From Anderseniella sp963700895 (GTDB lineage Bacteria; Pseudomonadota; Alphaproteobacteria; Rhizobiales; Aestuariivirgaceae), in the NCBI GenBank assembly GCA_963700895.1, contig CAVOZI010000016.1, forward strand, positions 62,001 through 126,000: DNA of 64,000 nt, written 5' to 3'. This document shows, one piece after another, positions 25,995-35,638 of the stretch. The notes under the pieces were generated by a model. The model did not search any database. It was not told the origin of the DNA and worked only from the letters and a program-made list of their open reading frames with translations. Both the position numbers and the translations under genes were made by a program. Each line of letters starts with the position of its first letter. Within the stretch, counting starts at the first letter, position 1.

Positions 25995-27098
25995 TCAGTT
26001 CTCGTTCAGTGCGACCACGGCATCATCGGTCCAGCTTAACCAGACACGTCGACCCTGATCCTTTTCATCAAGGCGCTGCGAGGACATGTTTTGTGACGAA
26101 ACCGCGACCGGTCGGTCAGATCCGGCTACACGAACTACGAAATGGCTGCGCTCTCCAAGATAGGCGACATTGTCCAATGTCCCTTCGACGACGTTTGGAC
26201 CTGCTGCAGGTTGCTCGACCGAAAGCAGGAACTTCTCCGGCCTCACCGCAATACAGACTTTGTCACCGTTAATGCCGGAAAGCTTCCCGCCTTCGATCGC
26301 CATTTCACCAAGTGCCTGCACCTCAAGCCTGACGAGCCCCTTTGAGCGAGCAATCATCCGACCATCAAAAAAGTTCATGGTTCCAATAAAACTTGCCACT
26401 TCTCGACTTGTCGGGCGTTCGTAAAGCCGCGCGGGGGTGTCAATCTGCAGAACCTGTCCTCCGGACATGACGGCAATTCGGTCAGACAGGGTAAGGGCTT
26501 CCTCCTGATCGTGTGTCACAAAAACAAAGGTGATGCCGACCGTGCGCTGCAGCGCACGAAGTTCAAGTTGCATCTGTTCCCGCAGCTGCTTGTCCAATGC
26601 GCCAAGGGGTTCATCCAGAAGAAGCACCTTTGGACGCAGGATGAGTGCCCGTGCCAGCGCCACGCGCTGGCGTTGGCCGCCTGATAGCTGATTGGCACGT
26701 CGATCGCCGTAACCGCCTAGCTTGATAAGGTCGAGTAACTCATCGACCATTCGATGGCGCTCTGCCCTAGACAGTTTCTGCTTTCGCAACCCGTATGCAA
26801 TGTTGTCACGCACATTGAGATGCGGAAAAATTGCATAATTCTGAAAAACCATGTTTACGGGTCGGAAGTGCGGCGGGACACCATCCATCGCTTGCCCATC
26901 GATGGATATATTCCCTGAGGTTACGCCCTCGAAACCGGCGAGCATGCGCAAGAGGGTAGTCTTCCCGCATCCAGATGCTCCCAACAGGGAAAAGAACTCT
27001 CCATGGCCGATGTCCATGGACACATCCTTGACAGCCTGCACCGGACCAAATGATTTGCTGACATTGCGAATGGCAATGCAGGTCTCACGTTCAGTCAT
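25995..27098 (-). CDS. ABC transporter ATP-binding protein, PotA-like
   Basis: A 367-residue ATPase of the spermidine/putrescine class: Walker A GASGCGKTTLLRM, Q-loop VFQNYAIFPHL, signature LSGGQRQRVALARAL, Walker B VLLLDEPLGALD, and the His switch in THDQEEALT. A C-terminal TOBE regulatory domain follows (about 280-360). It powers import through the two permeases upstream; its start overlaps the permease end by eight bases. Usual substrates of this class are polyamines, betaines or related cationic amines. Confidence 0.92.
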   Translation of the reverse strand: MTERETCIAIRNVSKSFGPVQAVKDVSMDIGHGEFFSLLGASGCGKTTLLRMLAGFEGVTSGNISIDGQAMDGVPPHFRPVNMVFQNYAIFPHLNVRDNIAYGLRKQKLSRAERHRMVDELLDLIKLGGYGDRRANQLSGGQRQRVALARALILRPKVLLLDEPLGALDKQLREQMQLELRALQRTVGITFVFVTHDQEEALTLSDRIAVMSGGQVLQIDTPARLYERPTSREVASFIGTMNFFDGRMIARSKGLVRLEVQALGEMAIEGGKLSGINGDKVCIAVRPEKFLLSVEQPAAGPNVVEGTLDNVAYLGERSHFVVRVAGSDRPVAVSSQNMSSQRLDEKDQGRRVWLSWTDDAVVALNEN

Positions 27099-27912
27099 TT
27101 GTGCCTCCCGAGCCCACTCGTAGCCCGAACTTGCTCAGCCAGAGGCTGGTAAAGACCATGACGAACGATATAGCGATGATAATCGAGGAGAGGGCTAGCA
27201 CTCGGGGCAACTTGTCCGGGAACCGCAACTGGCCCCAGATATACATAGGCAGCGTTTGCTCCGTTCCCGCCAGGAAGAAAGCCATGATGAACTCATCAAA
27301 CGAAATAGTGAAGGTCAGCATCAGACTTGCGAAAACACCTGGAAGAACCAGCGGAAACGTAACCCGCCAGAACGTCCACCAGGCGTCTTCCCCCAAGTCG
27401 GCAGACGCCTCCTCGATTGAGGGATCAAAGCCTTCGAACCGTGGGATCAGAGTTGCGATCGAGAACGGAATACAAATGAGCAGATGTCCAAGGCCCACCG
27501 TATAGAGCGATAGTTGGATGCCCAGACGGTTCATCAGGATCAGGATGGCAACGGCAAAAATGATGCCCGGCACGACAAGCGGCAGCATCATGAAACTCAC
27601 CATTGGCGCCTTGCCTGGCATGCGATAGCGCGTAATGGCTTTTGCAGCAAACACACCGAAGCTGGTAGAGAGTACTGCGGCCACGAAGCCGACCTTCACA
27701 CTGTTCCACAGTGCGTTCCACATCGGCGGATTGTCAGCCAGTTCCCGATACCAATCGAACGTAACTCCCTTCAGCGGGAAAGCGATATAAATGGAGTCAT
27801 TGAGCGAGAAGACGGGGATGAGCAGAATGGGCGCGTAAAGAACGGCCATGAACACCAATGCATAAGCGCGGAGCGTGCGGCTTGGACGATCAAGGTAACC
27901 GTTATCGCTCAT
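27091..27912 (-). CDS. ABC transporter permease, PotC-like
   Basis: A 273-residue inner-membrane permease from ATG 27912 with six predicted helices and the cytoplasmic EAA loop (EEASADLGEDAWWTFWRVTFP). The start overlaps the stop of the partner permease by four bases (ATGA). A longer frame reading 34 residues further upstream is rejected, because that part overlaps the preceding gene and lacks membrane character. It forms the transmembrane channel with the PotB-like protein. Confidence 0.92.
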   Translation of the reverse strand: MSDNGYLDRPSRTLRAYALVFMAVLYAPILLIPVFSLNDSIYIAFPLKGVTFDWYRELADNPPMWNALWNSVKVGFVAAVLSTSFGVFAAKAITRYRMPGKAPMVSFMMLPLVVPGIIFAVAILILMNRLGIQLSLYTVGLGHLLICIPFSIATLIPRFEGFDPSIEEASADLGEDAWWTFWRVTFPLVLPGVFASLMLTFTISFDEFIMAFFLAGTEQTLPMYIWGQLRFPDKLPRVLALSSIIIAISFVMVFTSLWLSKFGLRVGSGGTND

Positions 27913-28841
27913 GCAATCCTCGACGTAAGCGCTCTTGTGGCAAGCCAGGCAAAGGCAGCGCAAAAGGTTACGGAGATCATCATCAAAATGGCGAGAGCTG
28001 CCCCCATTGGCCAATTGTTGGCACGCCCAAACTGAAGTTGTATCAGGTTTCCGATCATCATTCCGTCTGGTCCCCCGAGCAAAGCTGGAGTGATGTAGTC
28101 GCCCACGGTTGGAATGAAGATGAGCAGCATCGCGGCGAACACCCCAGGCAGTGAAAGTGGCAGCGTGACCCTCAAGAATCTTGCAACCGGCCCGTCACCG
28201 AGATCCGTCGCGGCTTCGAGTAGTGATCTGTCGATCTTTTCCAGGGAAACATAGATCGGAAGAATGGCGAATGCGGCCCATGCATGAGCAAGCGTTATAA
28301 TAACGGCAGTCGGGCTGTATAAGAGGAACTCAAGCGGAGCATCAATCAGACCTATTCCAGTGAGCGTTGCATTCACCATCCCATCGTAACCCAGAATAAT
28401 CTTCCAAGCGAAAACGCGCAGGAGATAGCTGGTCCAGAATGGGAGGGTCATCAGGATCAGCCACAAGAACTTGTTCCGATGCACATGGAAGGCGACGTAG
28501 TAGGCCATGGGATAGCACACGCACACTGTGGCTATCGTGGCCAATGCAGATATCCACATCGACCGACCGATGAGTGCTGCGTAGATTGGGCGGGAAACTG
28601 CTGCTTCGTAGTTGGTCAATGACAGGTTCGTGTTGAAATCGAACCCGGCAGTCGTCCAGAAGCTCATAATGATGAGGATCGCAAAAGGTATCGCTATACC
28701 CGCCAGCATGAACAGGAAGGCCGGCATGATCAGGCTGTAGCCGCGCAGGACTTCATGCCGCTGAAGAAGGGCACCGAACCAGTTTGGCCGACGAACTTTG
28801 CCAGCCTCTGCTGTCGATAACGATGTTTGAGCTTGTGCCAT
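27909..28841 (-). CDS. ABC transporter permease, PotB-like
   Basis: A 310-residue inner-membrane permease from ATG 28841, preceded by AAAAGGTTGGG. The N-terminal cytoplasmic tail (about 40 residues) is followed by six helices and the EAA motif (LEAATDLGDGPVARFLRVTLP). It is the second gene of the operon, 103 bases after the substrate-binding protein gene, and is translationally coupled to the PotC-like gene. Confidence 0.92.
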   Translation of the reverse strand: MAQAQTSLSTAEAGKVRRPNWFGALLQRHEVLRGYSLIMPAFLFMLAGIAIPFAILIIMSFWTTAGFDFNTNLSLTNYEAAVSRPIYAALIGRSMWISALATIATVCVCYPMAYYVAFHVHRNKFLWLILMTLPFWTSYLLRVFAWKIILGYDGMVNATLTGIGLIDAPLEFLLYSPTAVIITLAHAWAAFAILPIYVSLEKIDRSLLEAATDLGDGPVARFLRVTLPLSLPGVFAAMLLIFIPTVGDYITPALLGGPDGMMIGNLIQLQFGRANNWPMGAALAILMMISVTFCAAFAWLATRALTSRIA

Positions 28842-28944
28842 CCCAACCTTTTCCCGGAACTTTGTTTGCCGAGTTCTGGCTACACAAAACCTATAGATGA
28901 GGACCGGTCGCCCGGCTTGGGGCGACCGGAAAGGATGATGAGTT

Positions 28945-30066
28945 CTAGAAACCAGCCTTGATCTGCTCAAACTCGTTATTCATCCGTGTCTCCCACTCCT
29001 GAGACTGCGGAATCTGGAAATGGCCCGCATTGAGGATTTCAAACGGCTTTGAACTCAATCCGAGACTTGCGAGCTTCGCTTCGTCAAATGCCTCGAATGA
29101 TTTCTTGTTCGAGTGACCGTAGCCGTTCTCACCAATCATATATTTGCCAGTCTCTACGCTAAGCAATGCATCGATAAGATCGTAAGCCCGATCAAGTTTA
29201 GGTGCATCCTTGTGGATCATTGGACCACAAACCCAGGTCAGAGCGCCTTCCTTGGGTTTCGCGAACTTGACTGAAACACCCTGGCTGGCAAGCGTCACTG
29301 CCGAGGAGTTCCAGGTCATAGCAGCTACAAGTTCTCCAGAGGCAAGAGCCTGCTCTAGAGAGGTCGTGTCGTCGGTATAGACGCGGATCAGCGGCCTTTG
29401 CTTCCGCATGGCGGCGCTGATTTTCTCGAACGCTTCATCGGTCGCAATATCCTTGAAATCAACGCCCGCATAGATTGCGCCACACCACCAGGCATCAGCA
29501 CCAGAAGCGAGACTGCCAAGTCGACCCTTATGGCGCTCGTCCCATAGCATACCCCACGACTCTTCGCCTTCGAGATTGAAAAGATCCGTGCGATAGGTCA
29601 CCGAAGTCTGTCCCCAGTCGAATGGTACCATGTATGGTTTGCCATCAACGACGTTACCGGGAAGATTGACCAATTCTGGCATCACATCCGGCCAATTGGA
29701 CAGACGAGACGTGTCGACTGGCTGAAATAGTCCCGACTGGATCCAACGGGGTACAGCCTGATTGCAAGGGTGAGACACGTCCACTACGTAGCCGGCGCGC
29801 ATCTTGGTAAGAGCTTCCTCTGAACCGCCAAAGGTAGGAAGGTTCGGAAGTTCCCCATATTTTTCCTTGTAGCTGCCATACATATCCGGAACGTCATACC
29901 CACCCCACGTGAAAAACGTGGCCTGGTCCTCTGGTGCTGCAACTGCAGTTTGCCTGACCACCGGCACGGTGACCATTGCGACGCCCGCGGCCAGAAGCGA
30001 CCTGTTGAAGGCGCGACGGCTCAGCTTGCCTTCTCGAACTGCATTGAGTTGATCGATGACGTCCAT
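28945..30066 (-). CDS. ABC transporter periplasmic substrate-binding protein, PotD-like
   Basis: A 373-residue binding protein with a signal of Tat type (LSRRAFNRSLLAAGVAMV, cleavage near residue 43). The two-lobed type II fold shows FFTWGGYDVPDM at the start, PYMVPFDWGQTS and WNSSAV. The lobes carry several Trp and Asp residues suited to bind a cationic amine through an aromatic cage, which is inference. GGGAGGTTTAAACC precedes ATG 30066. It opens the six-gene operon (binding protein, two permeases, ATPase, regulator, amine dehydrogenase). Confidence 0.9.
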   Translation of the reverse strand: MDVIDQLNAVREGKLSRRAFNRSLLAAGVAMVTVPVVRQTAVAAPEDQATFFTWGGYDVPDMYGSYKEKYGELPNLPTFGGSEEALTKMRAGYVVDVSHPCNQAVPRWIQSGLFQPVDTSRLSNWPDVMPELVNLPGNVVDGKPYMVPFDWGQTSVTYRTDLFNLEGEESWGMLWDERHKGRLGSLASGADAWWCGAIYAGVDFKDIATDEAFEKISAAMRKQRPLIRVYTDDTTSLEQALASGELVAAMTWNSSAVTLASQGVSVKFAKPKEGALTWVCGPMIHKDAPKLDRAYDLIDALLSVETGKYMIGENGYGHSNKKSFEAFDEAKLASLGLSSKPFEILNAGHFQIPQSQEWETRMNNEFEQIKAGF

Positions 30067-30371
30067 GGTTTAAACCTCCCGTGGTTGCTAATCTCAGGTT
30101 CTGTATGCTGAACTAAAAATTACGGTATCCATTGCACCCGGTTCAGCAGGTGATTCAGGGAAATCAGGTGTACTCCTCTGAATGCTTATTCATTCAAGCT
30201 TGGCACCCGGATGGTGTAGCGTCAAGCAATTGAGAGAATTGACCTTCAGAGACGGACATCGTTATCGACCAATTCGGTAGCAACCGCTTGCTTCGGCGAT
30301 CAATTACCGTCGAAGCCCAGGCGCAGAACGAAGCCCGCCGAGGAAAGCGGCTCTAAAGAGAGGAGGTACAG
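30067..30371. promoter_or_regulatory. divergent control region with two dyads (candidate BetI-like operators)
   Basis: The 305 bases between the transporter operon and the bicupin gene hold two inverted repeats. TGAATG (30179-30184) and CATTCA (30191-30196) flank a six-base AT-rich spacer. CAATT (30227-30231) and AATTG (30237-30241) flank GAGAG, with an outer GTCAA and TTGAC extending that symmetry. They are plausible sites for the TetR-type regulator encoded in the operon. No coding frame is seen here. Confidence 0.4.
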
Positions 30372-31112
30372 ATGTCACCAACAGGTGGAGTAATGAGATT
30401 CATGCCCGATGGTCCATCAGAAACCGGGTTGATCGAATGGGAGAGAATAGATCCAGAAAAGTTGTTGGCAGGCAAGCCCGTACAACGCGGCCACATTTAT
30501 CATGAAGACCCGGATCTGGGATATCTGGTCGGAGTATGGGACTGTACGGCCCAGACCGAACATCCCGGTCCCTACGCGGTTGATGAATTCATGTACCTGC
30601 TCGAAGGCACCATCATAATGGGCTTGCCGGATGGCTCGGAAATCACAGTCAGTGCCGGAGAGGCATTCGTGATTCCGAAAGGCTTCAGATGCCAATGGAA
30701 GCAGCCCAATTATGTTCGCAAGTTTTTCATGATCCTCGACCGCCCAATTGCCAATGGAGCAGCCAATCCTTCACTCACCAGGATCTCGCTGCCTGAACTC
30801 AAGGGCCCTGTCATTCAACCTGAAGGTAAGCCGTCAGATGCTGTGCTGGAGACGGTGCAGAAGTACTTCGTAAACGCGGACGGATCTATGGAAGTGGTGG
30901 TTCGCGACTGCACAGAAATGACCGTCCCGTGCGCTCGAGCTTGCAGAACCCGGCTGGTACATGTTCTCGCCGGAGCAGTGACCGTGACGGCAAACGGCGA
31001 AGCGGAGACATTCAACACAGGGGATACTTTCTATATTCCCAAGGGTATCAGCCACACATGGCAAACAGCAACCGGGACACGTCTTCTCGAAGCCTCTTTC
31101 ATGCCAGACTGA
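30372..31112 (+). CDS. bicupin protein
   Basis: A 246-residue protein with two cupin domains (about 50-125 and 175-245). The first contains DEFMYLLEGTI and AFVIPKGFRCQW, the second VHVLAGAVTV, FNTGDTFYIPKGISHTW. In domain two a single His remains near the usual metal site, and domain one lacks the His pair, so metal binding may be weak. Similar bicupins include (S)-ureidoglycine aminohydrolase and EutQ-type proteins. A very strong ribosome site (AGAGAGGAGGTACAG) precedes ATG 30372. It is divergent from the transporter operon and heads a two-gene unit with the kinase-aminotransferase gene. Confidence 0.82.
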   Translation: MSPTGGVMRFMPDGPSETGLIEWERIDPEKLLAGKPVQRGHIYHEDPDLGYLVGVWDCTAQTEHPGPYAVDEFMYLLEGTIIMGLPDGSEITVSAGEAFVIPKGFRCQWKQPNYVRKFFMILDRPIANGAANPSLTRISLPELKGPVIQPEGKPSDAVLETVQKYFVNADGSMEVVVRDCTEMTVPCARACRTRLVHVLAGAVTVTANGEAETFNTGDTFYIPKGISHTWQTATGTRLLEASFMPD

Positions 31113-31214
31113 AGCCCAATCGAACCAAAATTTGATCCCAACAGACCTGTGCCTTGTTAATTGAAGCTTCTTGATATTGGCATGGGCCAAGCGACATTTC
31201 TGGCAATCATCACC

Positions 31215-33569
31215 ATGAAATTTCTCAAAATCATTGCTCCACACTTTTCTCTGGAACAGGTTGCCGAGCTAACCGAAAAGCATTTCGGGCTGACAGGTCA
31301 AATCGATCTCTTGTACAGCGAGCGGGACCAGAACTTCCGGCTGCGTGAGCAAGATAGCACCGCGTGGACACTGAAAATTGCAAGTGTCGAAGAAGACCCC
31401 GAAATCATCGACTGCCAGATAAGGGTCATGCAGCACATCGCAGCAATTGACCCAACCTTGCCGACGCCACGGATACGGCATGCACTTGATGGTGCGCCGT
31501 CTATCCAGATTCGTGGCGAGGACGGGGCAACACACGTCTTCTATGTCCTGTCGCATCTGCCCGGTCAGCTTCTCGATGACGCCCCGGTTACCGCCCGGGC
31601 CTTGTCCGCCCAGGGAGCTATGGTCGCGCGGCTGGGCCGATCCATGCGTGGACTTTTCGACCCCGCGCCTGCCATGCGCGAACTGCTGTGGGATGTACGA
31701 CTTCTGCCGCGTCTCCTGCCGCATATCGACAAGGTGCCCGACCCCAGGCGCCAGCAACAGGCTCGCGGCATCATCGAACATTTTGCAACCGACACGCTGC
31801 CGCGAATGAGAACCCTGCGGACACAACTGGTCCATGCAGACGTCAATGAAGCCAATATGCTGGTCGACCCGGATGATCCCGCGGTTGTGACGGGTATTAT
31901 TGATTTCGGTGACATCATTTACGGCACCCTGGTCCAGGATGTAGCTGCCATTGCTGCAGAACGTCCATTCGGCGACATGCCAGTCCTGGAGGCAATCACC
32001 GAGGTCATCCGTGGCTACAACGAGGTAACGAAACTCGAACCCGAAGAAGCCGACATCCTCTATGACGTCATGGTCTCACGACTGCTGCTGACGCCATTAA
32101 TCAACGCCTGGCGAGCCAGTGAGACGCCCGAGGAGCCAGGCTATATGCATACATGGACCGACGCCGTCTATCGCGTGGTGGATGTGTTGCAGGAAGCAGG
32201 TCGCAGCAAGGTGACGGACACGATCCGCCGGGCCTGTGGACTGTCGCCCATGGGGCTACAGAGCGGTATCTCAGCGAGCTCGGATGCACTAGAGGTGGAC
32301 AACCTGATAGCGCGCCGAAAGCGCGTCATGGGCTCGAAGCTCTATGTGTTTTACGATCCGCCCCTGCATATCGTTCGGGGGGAAGGAGTATGGCTGACCG
32401 ACGCTTCTGGACGACGCTTCCTGGACGCCTACAACAATGTTCCACATGTTGGTCACTGCCACCCTCACGTAGTGGACGCCATCTCGCGGCAGCTGCAGAT
32501 ACTGAACACCAACACCCGGTATCTCGGGACACAGGTGCTCGAATATAGCGAGCGTCTGGGCGCATCCTTGCCGGGCAACCTGAAGGCCTGTGCGTTCGTC
32601 AATTCCGGCAGTGAGGCGAATGATATTGCGTGGAGGATGGCAAAGGCCTTCACCGGCAACCAAGGCGGCCTGACCATGGAGTACGCCTATCACGGCATCA
32701 CGGATGCGGTGGATGCCTTCTCGCCGTCCGTCAGTTTGGCGGGCACCATTGCGCCTCATATTCGTACCCTCGTCTCTCCCGACGACTATCGGGGCCCATA
32801 CAGACGTGGCGAGGCCGACCTGGCCACCCGTTACGCGGCCTCCACCGACGAGGCAATTGCGTCACTGCACAAGGCAGGTATGGCCCCTGCAGCCTTGATG
32901 GTGGATTCAGCATTCCTCACCAATGGCATGCCAAACGTACCGGCAGGATACCTGAAGGCGGTATTTTCAAAGGTCCGGGCGGCCGGCGGATTGTGTATCG
33001 CCGATGAGGTCCAGTCCGGCTTTGGTCGCATGGGGAAGCACATGTGGGGACATCAGCACCACGATGTCACGCCGGACATCGTCACCATCGGCAAACCGGC
33101 CGGCAACGGGCACCCGCTGGGCGTTGTCATCACCAGGCCGGAAATCATGGACAACTTCCTTCACCAGACAGCTTTCTTCTCCACGTTCGGTGGCAACAAC
33201 GTTTCATGTGTAGCGGGCCTCGCCGTGCTCGATGTCCTCGAGCGCGAGCGGCTCATGGACAACGCCACCGAAACTGGCGCCTTCCTGAAGCAGGGGCTGA
33301 CAGGACTGATGGCCCGCCACGACGTGATCGGCGATGTGCGCGGCCGGGGCTTGAGCCTCTGCGTCGAACTGGTACGCGACCGCACCACCTTGGAACCGGC
33401 CCGGGCCGAGACTGATCGCATCCTCAACCTGATGCGTGATGAAGGCGTGCTGGTCGGCAACGAAGGTGTTCATGGCAATATCGTGAAGGTTCGCCCGCCG
33501 CTGGTGTTTCGCAAGGAGCATGCCGACATGCTCGTAGATGCTTTCGACCGAGCACTCGCACGACTGTGA
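31215..33569 (+). CDS. fusion of aminoglycoside-type phosphotransferase and class III aminotransferase-fold enzyme
   Basis: A 784-residue two-domain protein. Residues about 1-335 form an APH-fold kinase with the catalytic motif VHADVNEAN (His207, Asp209) and the metal motif DFGD. Residues about 365-784 form a class III PLP enzyme with NSGSEANDIAWRMAK, DEVQSGFGR and the PLP lysine Lys627 in TIGKPAGNGHPLG. The Lys-Pro after Gly resembles the AGXT2L phospho-lyases (ethanolamine-phosphate or 5-phosphohydroxylysine phospho-lyase). The family pairs hydroxylysine kinase with the phospho-lyase; a fusion would phosphorylate a hydroxylated amine and then eliminate phosphate and ammonia. Upstream starts at 31161 (TTG) and 31182 are possible. 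Here 31215 is chosen because the preceding residues look non-family. Confidence 0.85.
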   Translation: MKFLKIIAPHFSLEQVAELTEKHFGLTGQIDLLYSERDQNFRLREQDSTAWTLKIASVEEDPEIIDCQIRVMQHIAAIDPTLPTPRIRHALDGAPSIQIRGEDGATHVFYVLSHLPGQLLDDAPVTARALSAQGAMVARLGRSMRGLFDPAPAMRELLWDVRLLPRLLPHIDKVPDPRRQQQARGIIEHFATDTLPRMRTLRTQLVHADVNEANMLVDPDDPAVVTGIIDFGDIIYGTLVQDVAAIAAERPFGDMPVLEAITEVIRGYNEVTKLEPEEADILYDVMVSRLLLTPLINAWRASETPEEPGYMHTWTDAVYRVVDVLQEAGRSKVTDTIRRACGLSPMGLQSGISASSDALEVDNLIARRKRVMGSKLYVFYDPPLHIVRGEGVWLTDASGRRFLDAYNNVPHVGHCHPHVVDAISRQLQILNTNTRYLGTQVLEYSERLGASLPGNLKACAFVNSGSEANDIAWRMAKAFTGNQGGLTMEYAYHGITDAVDAFSPSVSLAGTIAPHIRTLVSPDDYRGPYRRGEADLATRYAASTDEAIASLHKAGMAPAALMVDSAFLTNGMPNVPAGYLKAVFSKVRAAGGLCIADEVQSGFGRMGKHMWGHQHHDVTPDIVTIGKPAGNGHPLGVVITRPEIMDNFLHQTAFFSTFGGNNVSCVAGLAVLDVLERERLMDNATETGAFLKQGLTGLMARHDVIGDVRGRGLSLCVELVRDRTTLEPARAETDRILNLMRDEGVLVGNEGVHGNIVKVRPPLVFRKEHADMLVDAFDRALARL

Positions 33570-33685
33570 CCTGGCGATCCATCTGCGCCCGCAAGTCCTC
33601 AATGGGAATAGCGCGCCGGTTATCTGGCTCATCCAAACTTGACTTTAGGGCATATGCACCTTCGCCAATTCCAGGCTGAGACAAG

Positions 33686-35638
33686 TCACGCATCCCTGCC
33701 AGCAAGGAAGCCTTCGTAAACTGCCTCTTCCGCAGATCGCGGGCTCAGGCAGTCCCCCACAAGTGTCAGGCTTGCCCTGCTGGACCTGAACTGCTGTTCG
33801 AGACCAGTTTCAGGCTGGTGTCCCAGAGCCAGAACCAGGGTGTCCATGTTCGTGCACTCGATTGCCTCGCCTGACAAGGTATGCATGAAGAAAGCCGTAC
33901 CGTCTGCTGCGCCAAAGAAACGGGCATACGGAACAACTTGGACGCCGAGCCTGTGCAGTTGGCCGAGCCAGTGCCAGCGCATGTATTTCTGCAGGTTCTG
34001 CCCGGCCATTTCACCATCCACGCACAGACGAACATGCGAACCTTCAAGAGCCAGCTTTTCTGCAAGGCCGAGCCCGACCCAATCGCATCGCCAGTCCGCG
34101 ATGACAACGGCTGAGCCGGCCTTGGTCTCACCTTTCAGAATCTGCCAAGCGTCTGCGACATGCACCTCGTCGCCAATATCCACCTTCGGCAGGTACGGTG
34201 TCGCCCCCGTCGCCATGATGATACTGTCGGGGCGCAATGTCTCGACGATGCTCGAACTGACACGGCAGTTCAGCCTGACTTCCACTCCCGCAAGTTCAAG
34301 TTCGCGCTTCAGATTCGTGACGATCCCACCGAACTCGGCACGCCCCGGCAACAGTTGCGCGAGCAGGGCCTGCCCCCCCAGCTGACCAGTTGCTTCACAC
34401 AATGTCACGTGGTGTCCGCGTTCGGCGGCCACCGCTGCCGCCTTCATGCCCCCAGGGCCACCCCCTGCCACTACGATCCGCTTGCGACGCACCGCCTTTG
34501 CAAAAGGCAGAAGCTGGCGCTCACGACCACAAATCGGGTTCTGAATGCAGGAGATCGGCACGCTCATGTGATAATGCCCGATGCAAGCCTGATTGCAGCC
34601 AATGCAAGCGCGGATATCGTCCAGACGACCGGCCATCGCCTTGTTAGGCATGTCCGCATCGGAGATCAGCGCCCGTGTCATTGCGCACATATCGGCCTGA
34701 CCATTGGCGAGTATCTGTTCTGCAATCTGAGGCTGGTTGATCCTGCCGGCCACGAAAACCGACTTTCGCACCTGCTGCCTGATTGCACCTGCCTGAGGGG
34801 CGACGTAACCATGCTGGTATTGCATGGGCGGCACCACATGCACTGATCCGGCCAGTCCCATCATCGACCCGGTCGTGACATTCAGATAATCGAGTTCAGC
34901 TTCCTCGTTAAGTTGCCGACAGATCTGCAGCCATGCAGTCTCATCCAAACCGTCCGGCTCAATTTCCTCTGCGGAGATTCGCATCCCGATGACCTTGTCC
35001 GGACCGACAGCCTGGCGTGTGGCCTTCACGGTCTCGGCCACGAAACGAAAGCGGTTTTCCTGCGAGCCACCAAACTCGTCGCTGCGATGGTTGGTCTGCG
35101 GATTGAGGAACTGCGCGATTAGCATTCCATGGCTTGCGGTCAGTTCCACCCCGTCGAGCCCCGCCTCGATCATCCGCCCTGCCGCCTTGGCGAAGGCATC
35201 TATCATAAGCCAGACATACTCAGTCGACATGACACGCGGCATGCAATGGAACCTGTGATCCGGCACCATTGAAGGCGCAAAGGCGACCCGCTGCAGGCCA
35301 CCTTGTGCATAGGTAATCCGACCACCGTGATTGATCTGGCCAAAAAGCCGGGTGCCATGCCGGTGCACTGCTTCAGCAACTTTGCGATAACCCGGAATGC
35401 ACTCGTCGCTGCTTGAATCAAGATAATAGGCTGCCGAGACCTCATCGCTGTTAGGACGTGATGACTCCATGATGATAAGGCCTGCACCGCCGCGTGCACG
35501 CGCTTCGTGGTAGGCCACCATATCGTCACTCGGCACCCCGTTGCTGGCGAGAATTGTTTGATGGGCGCTCGAGAAAATCCGGTTGCGGAACTCGCAGTTT
35601 CTTATCTGATGGGGTGTAAAGAGATATTTGAAACTCAC
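33686..35638 (-). CDS. NADH:flavin oxidoreductase / Fe-S demethylase-type protein
   Basis: A 650-residue homologue of the 2,4-dienoyl-CoA reductase, dimethylglycine catabolism (DgcA) and stachydrine/N-methylproline demethylase group. The FMN barrel begins SFKYLFTPHQIRNCEFRNRIF and has the tail motif FGGSQENRFRF. The 4Fe-4S cysteines are CIGCNQAC, then SCIQN, and a C-terminal NAD(P)/FAD domain starts VVAGGGPGGMKAAAVAAERG. There is no covalent-flavin QVPHC motif, in contrast to the enzyme at 23202. The GTG at 35638 is chosen because the conserved domain starts there; an upstream TTG at 35704 would add 22 residues. It lies convergent with the kinase-aminotransferase gene and probably demethylates a betaine-type or N-methyl substrate. 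Confidence 0.85.
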   Translation of the reverse strand: MSFKYLFTPHQIRNCEFRNRIFSSAHQTILASNGVPSDDMVAYHEARARGGAGLIIMESSRPNSDEVSAAYYLDSSSDECIPGYRKVAEAVHRHGTRLFGQINHGGRITYAQGGLQRVAFAPSMVPDHRFHCMPRVMSTEYVWLMIDAFAKAAGRMIEAGLDGVELTASHGMLIAQFLNPQTNHRSDEFGGSQENRFRFVAETVKATRQAVGPDKVIGMRISAEEIEPDGLDETAWLQICRQLNEEAELDYLNVTTGSMMGLAGSVHVVPPMQYQHGYVAPQAGAIRQQVRKSVFVAGRINQPQIAEQILANGQADMCAMTRALISDADMPNKAMAGRLDDIRACIGCNQACIGHYHMSVPISCIQNPICGRERQLLPFAKAVRRKRIVVAGGGPGGMKAAAVAAERGHHVTLCEATGQLGGQALLAQLLPGRAEFGGIVTNLKRELELAGVEVRLNCRVSSSIVETLRPDSIIMATGATPYLPKVDIGDEVHVADAWQILKGETKAGSAVVIADWRCDWVGLGLAEKLALEGSHVRLCVDGEMAGQNLQKYMRWHWLGQLHRLGVQVVPYARFFGAADGTAFFMHTLSGEAIECTNMDTLVLALGHQPETGLEQQFRSSRASLTLVGDCLSPRSAEEAVYEGFLAGRDA

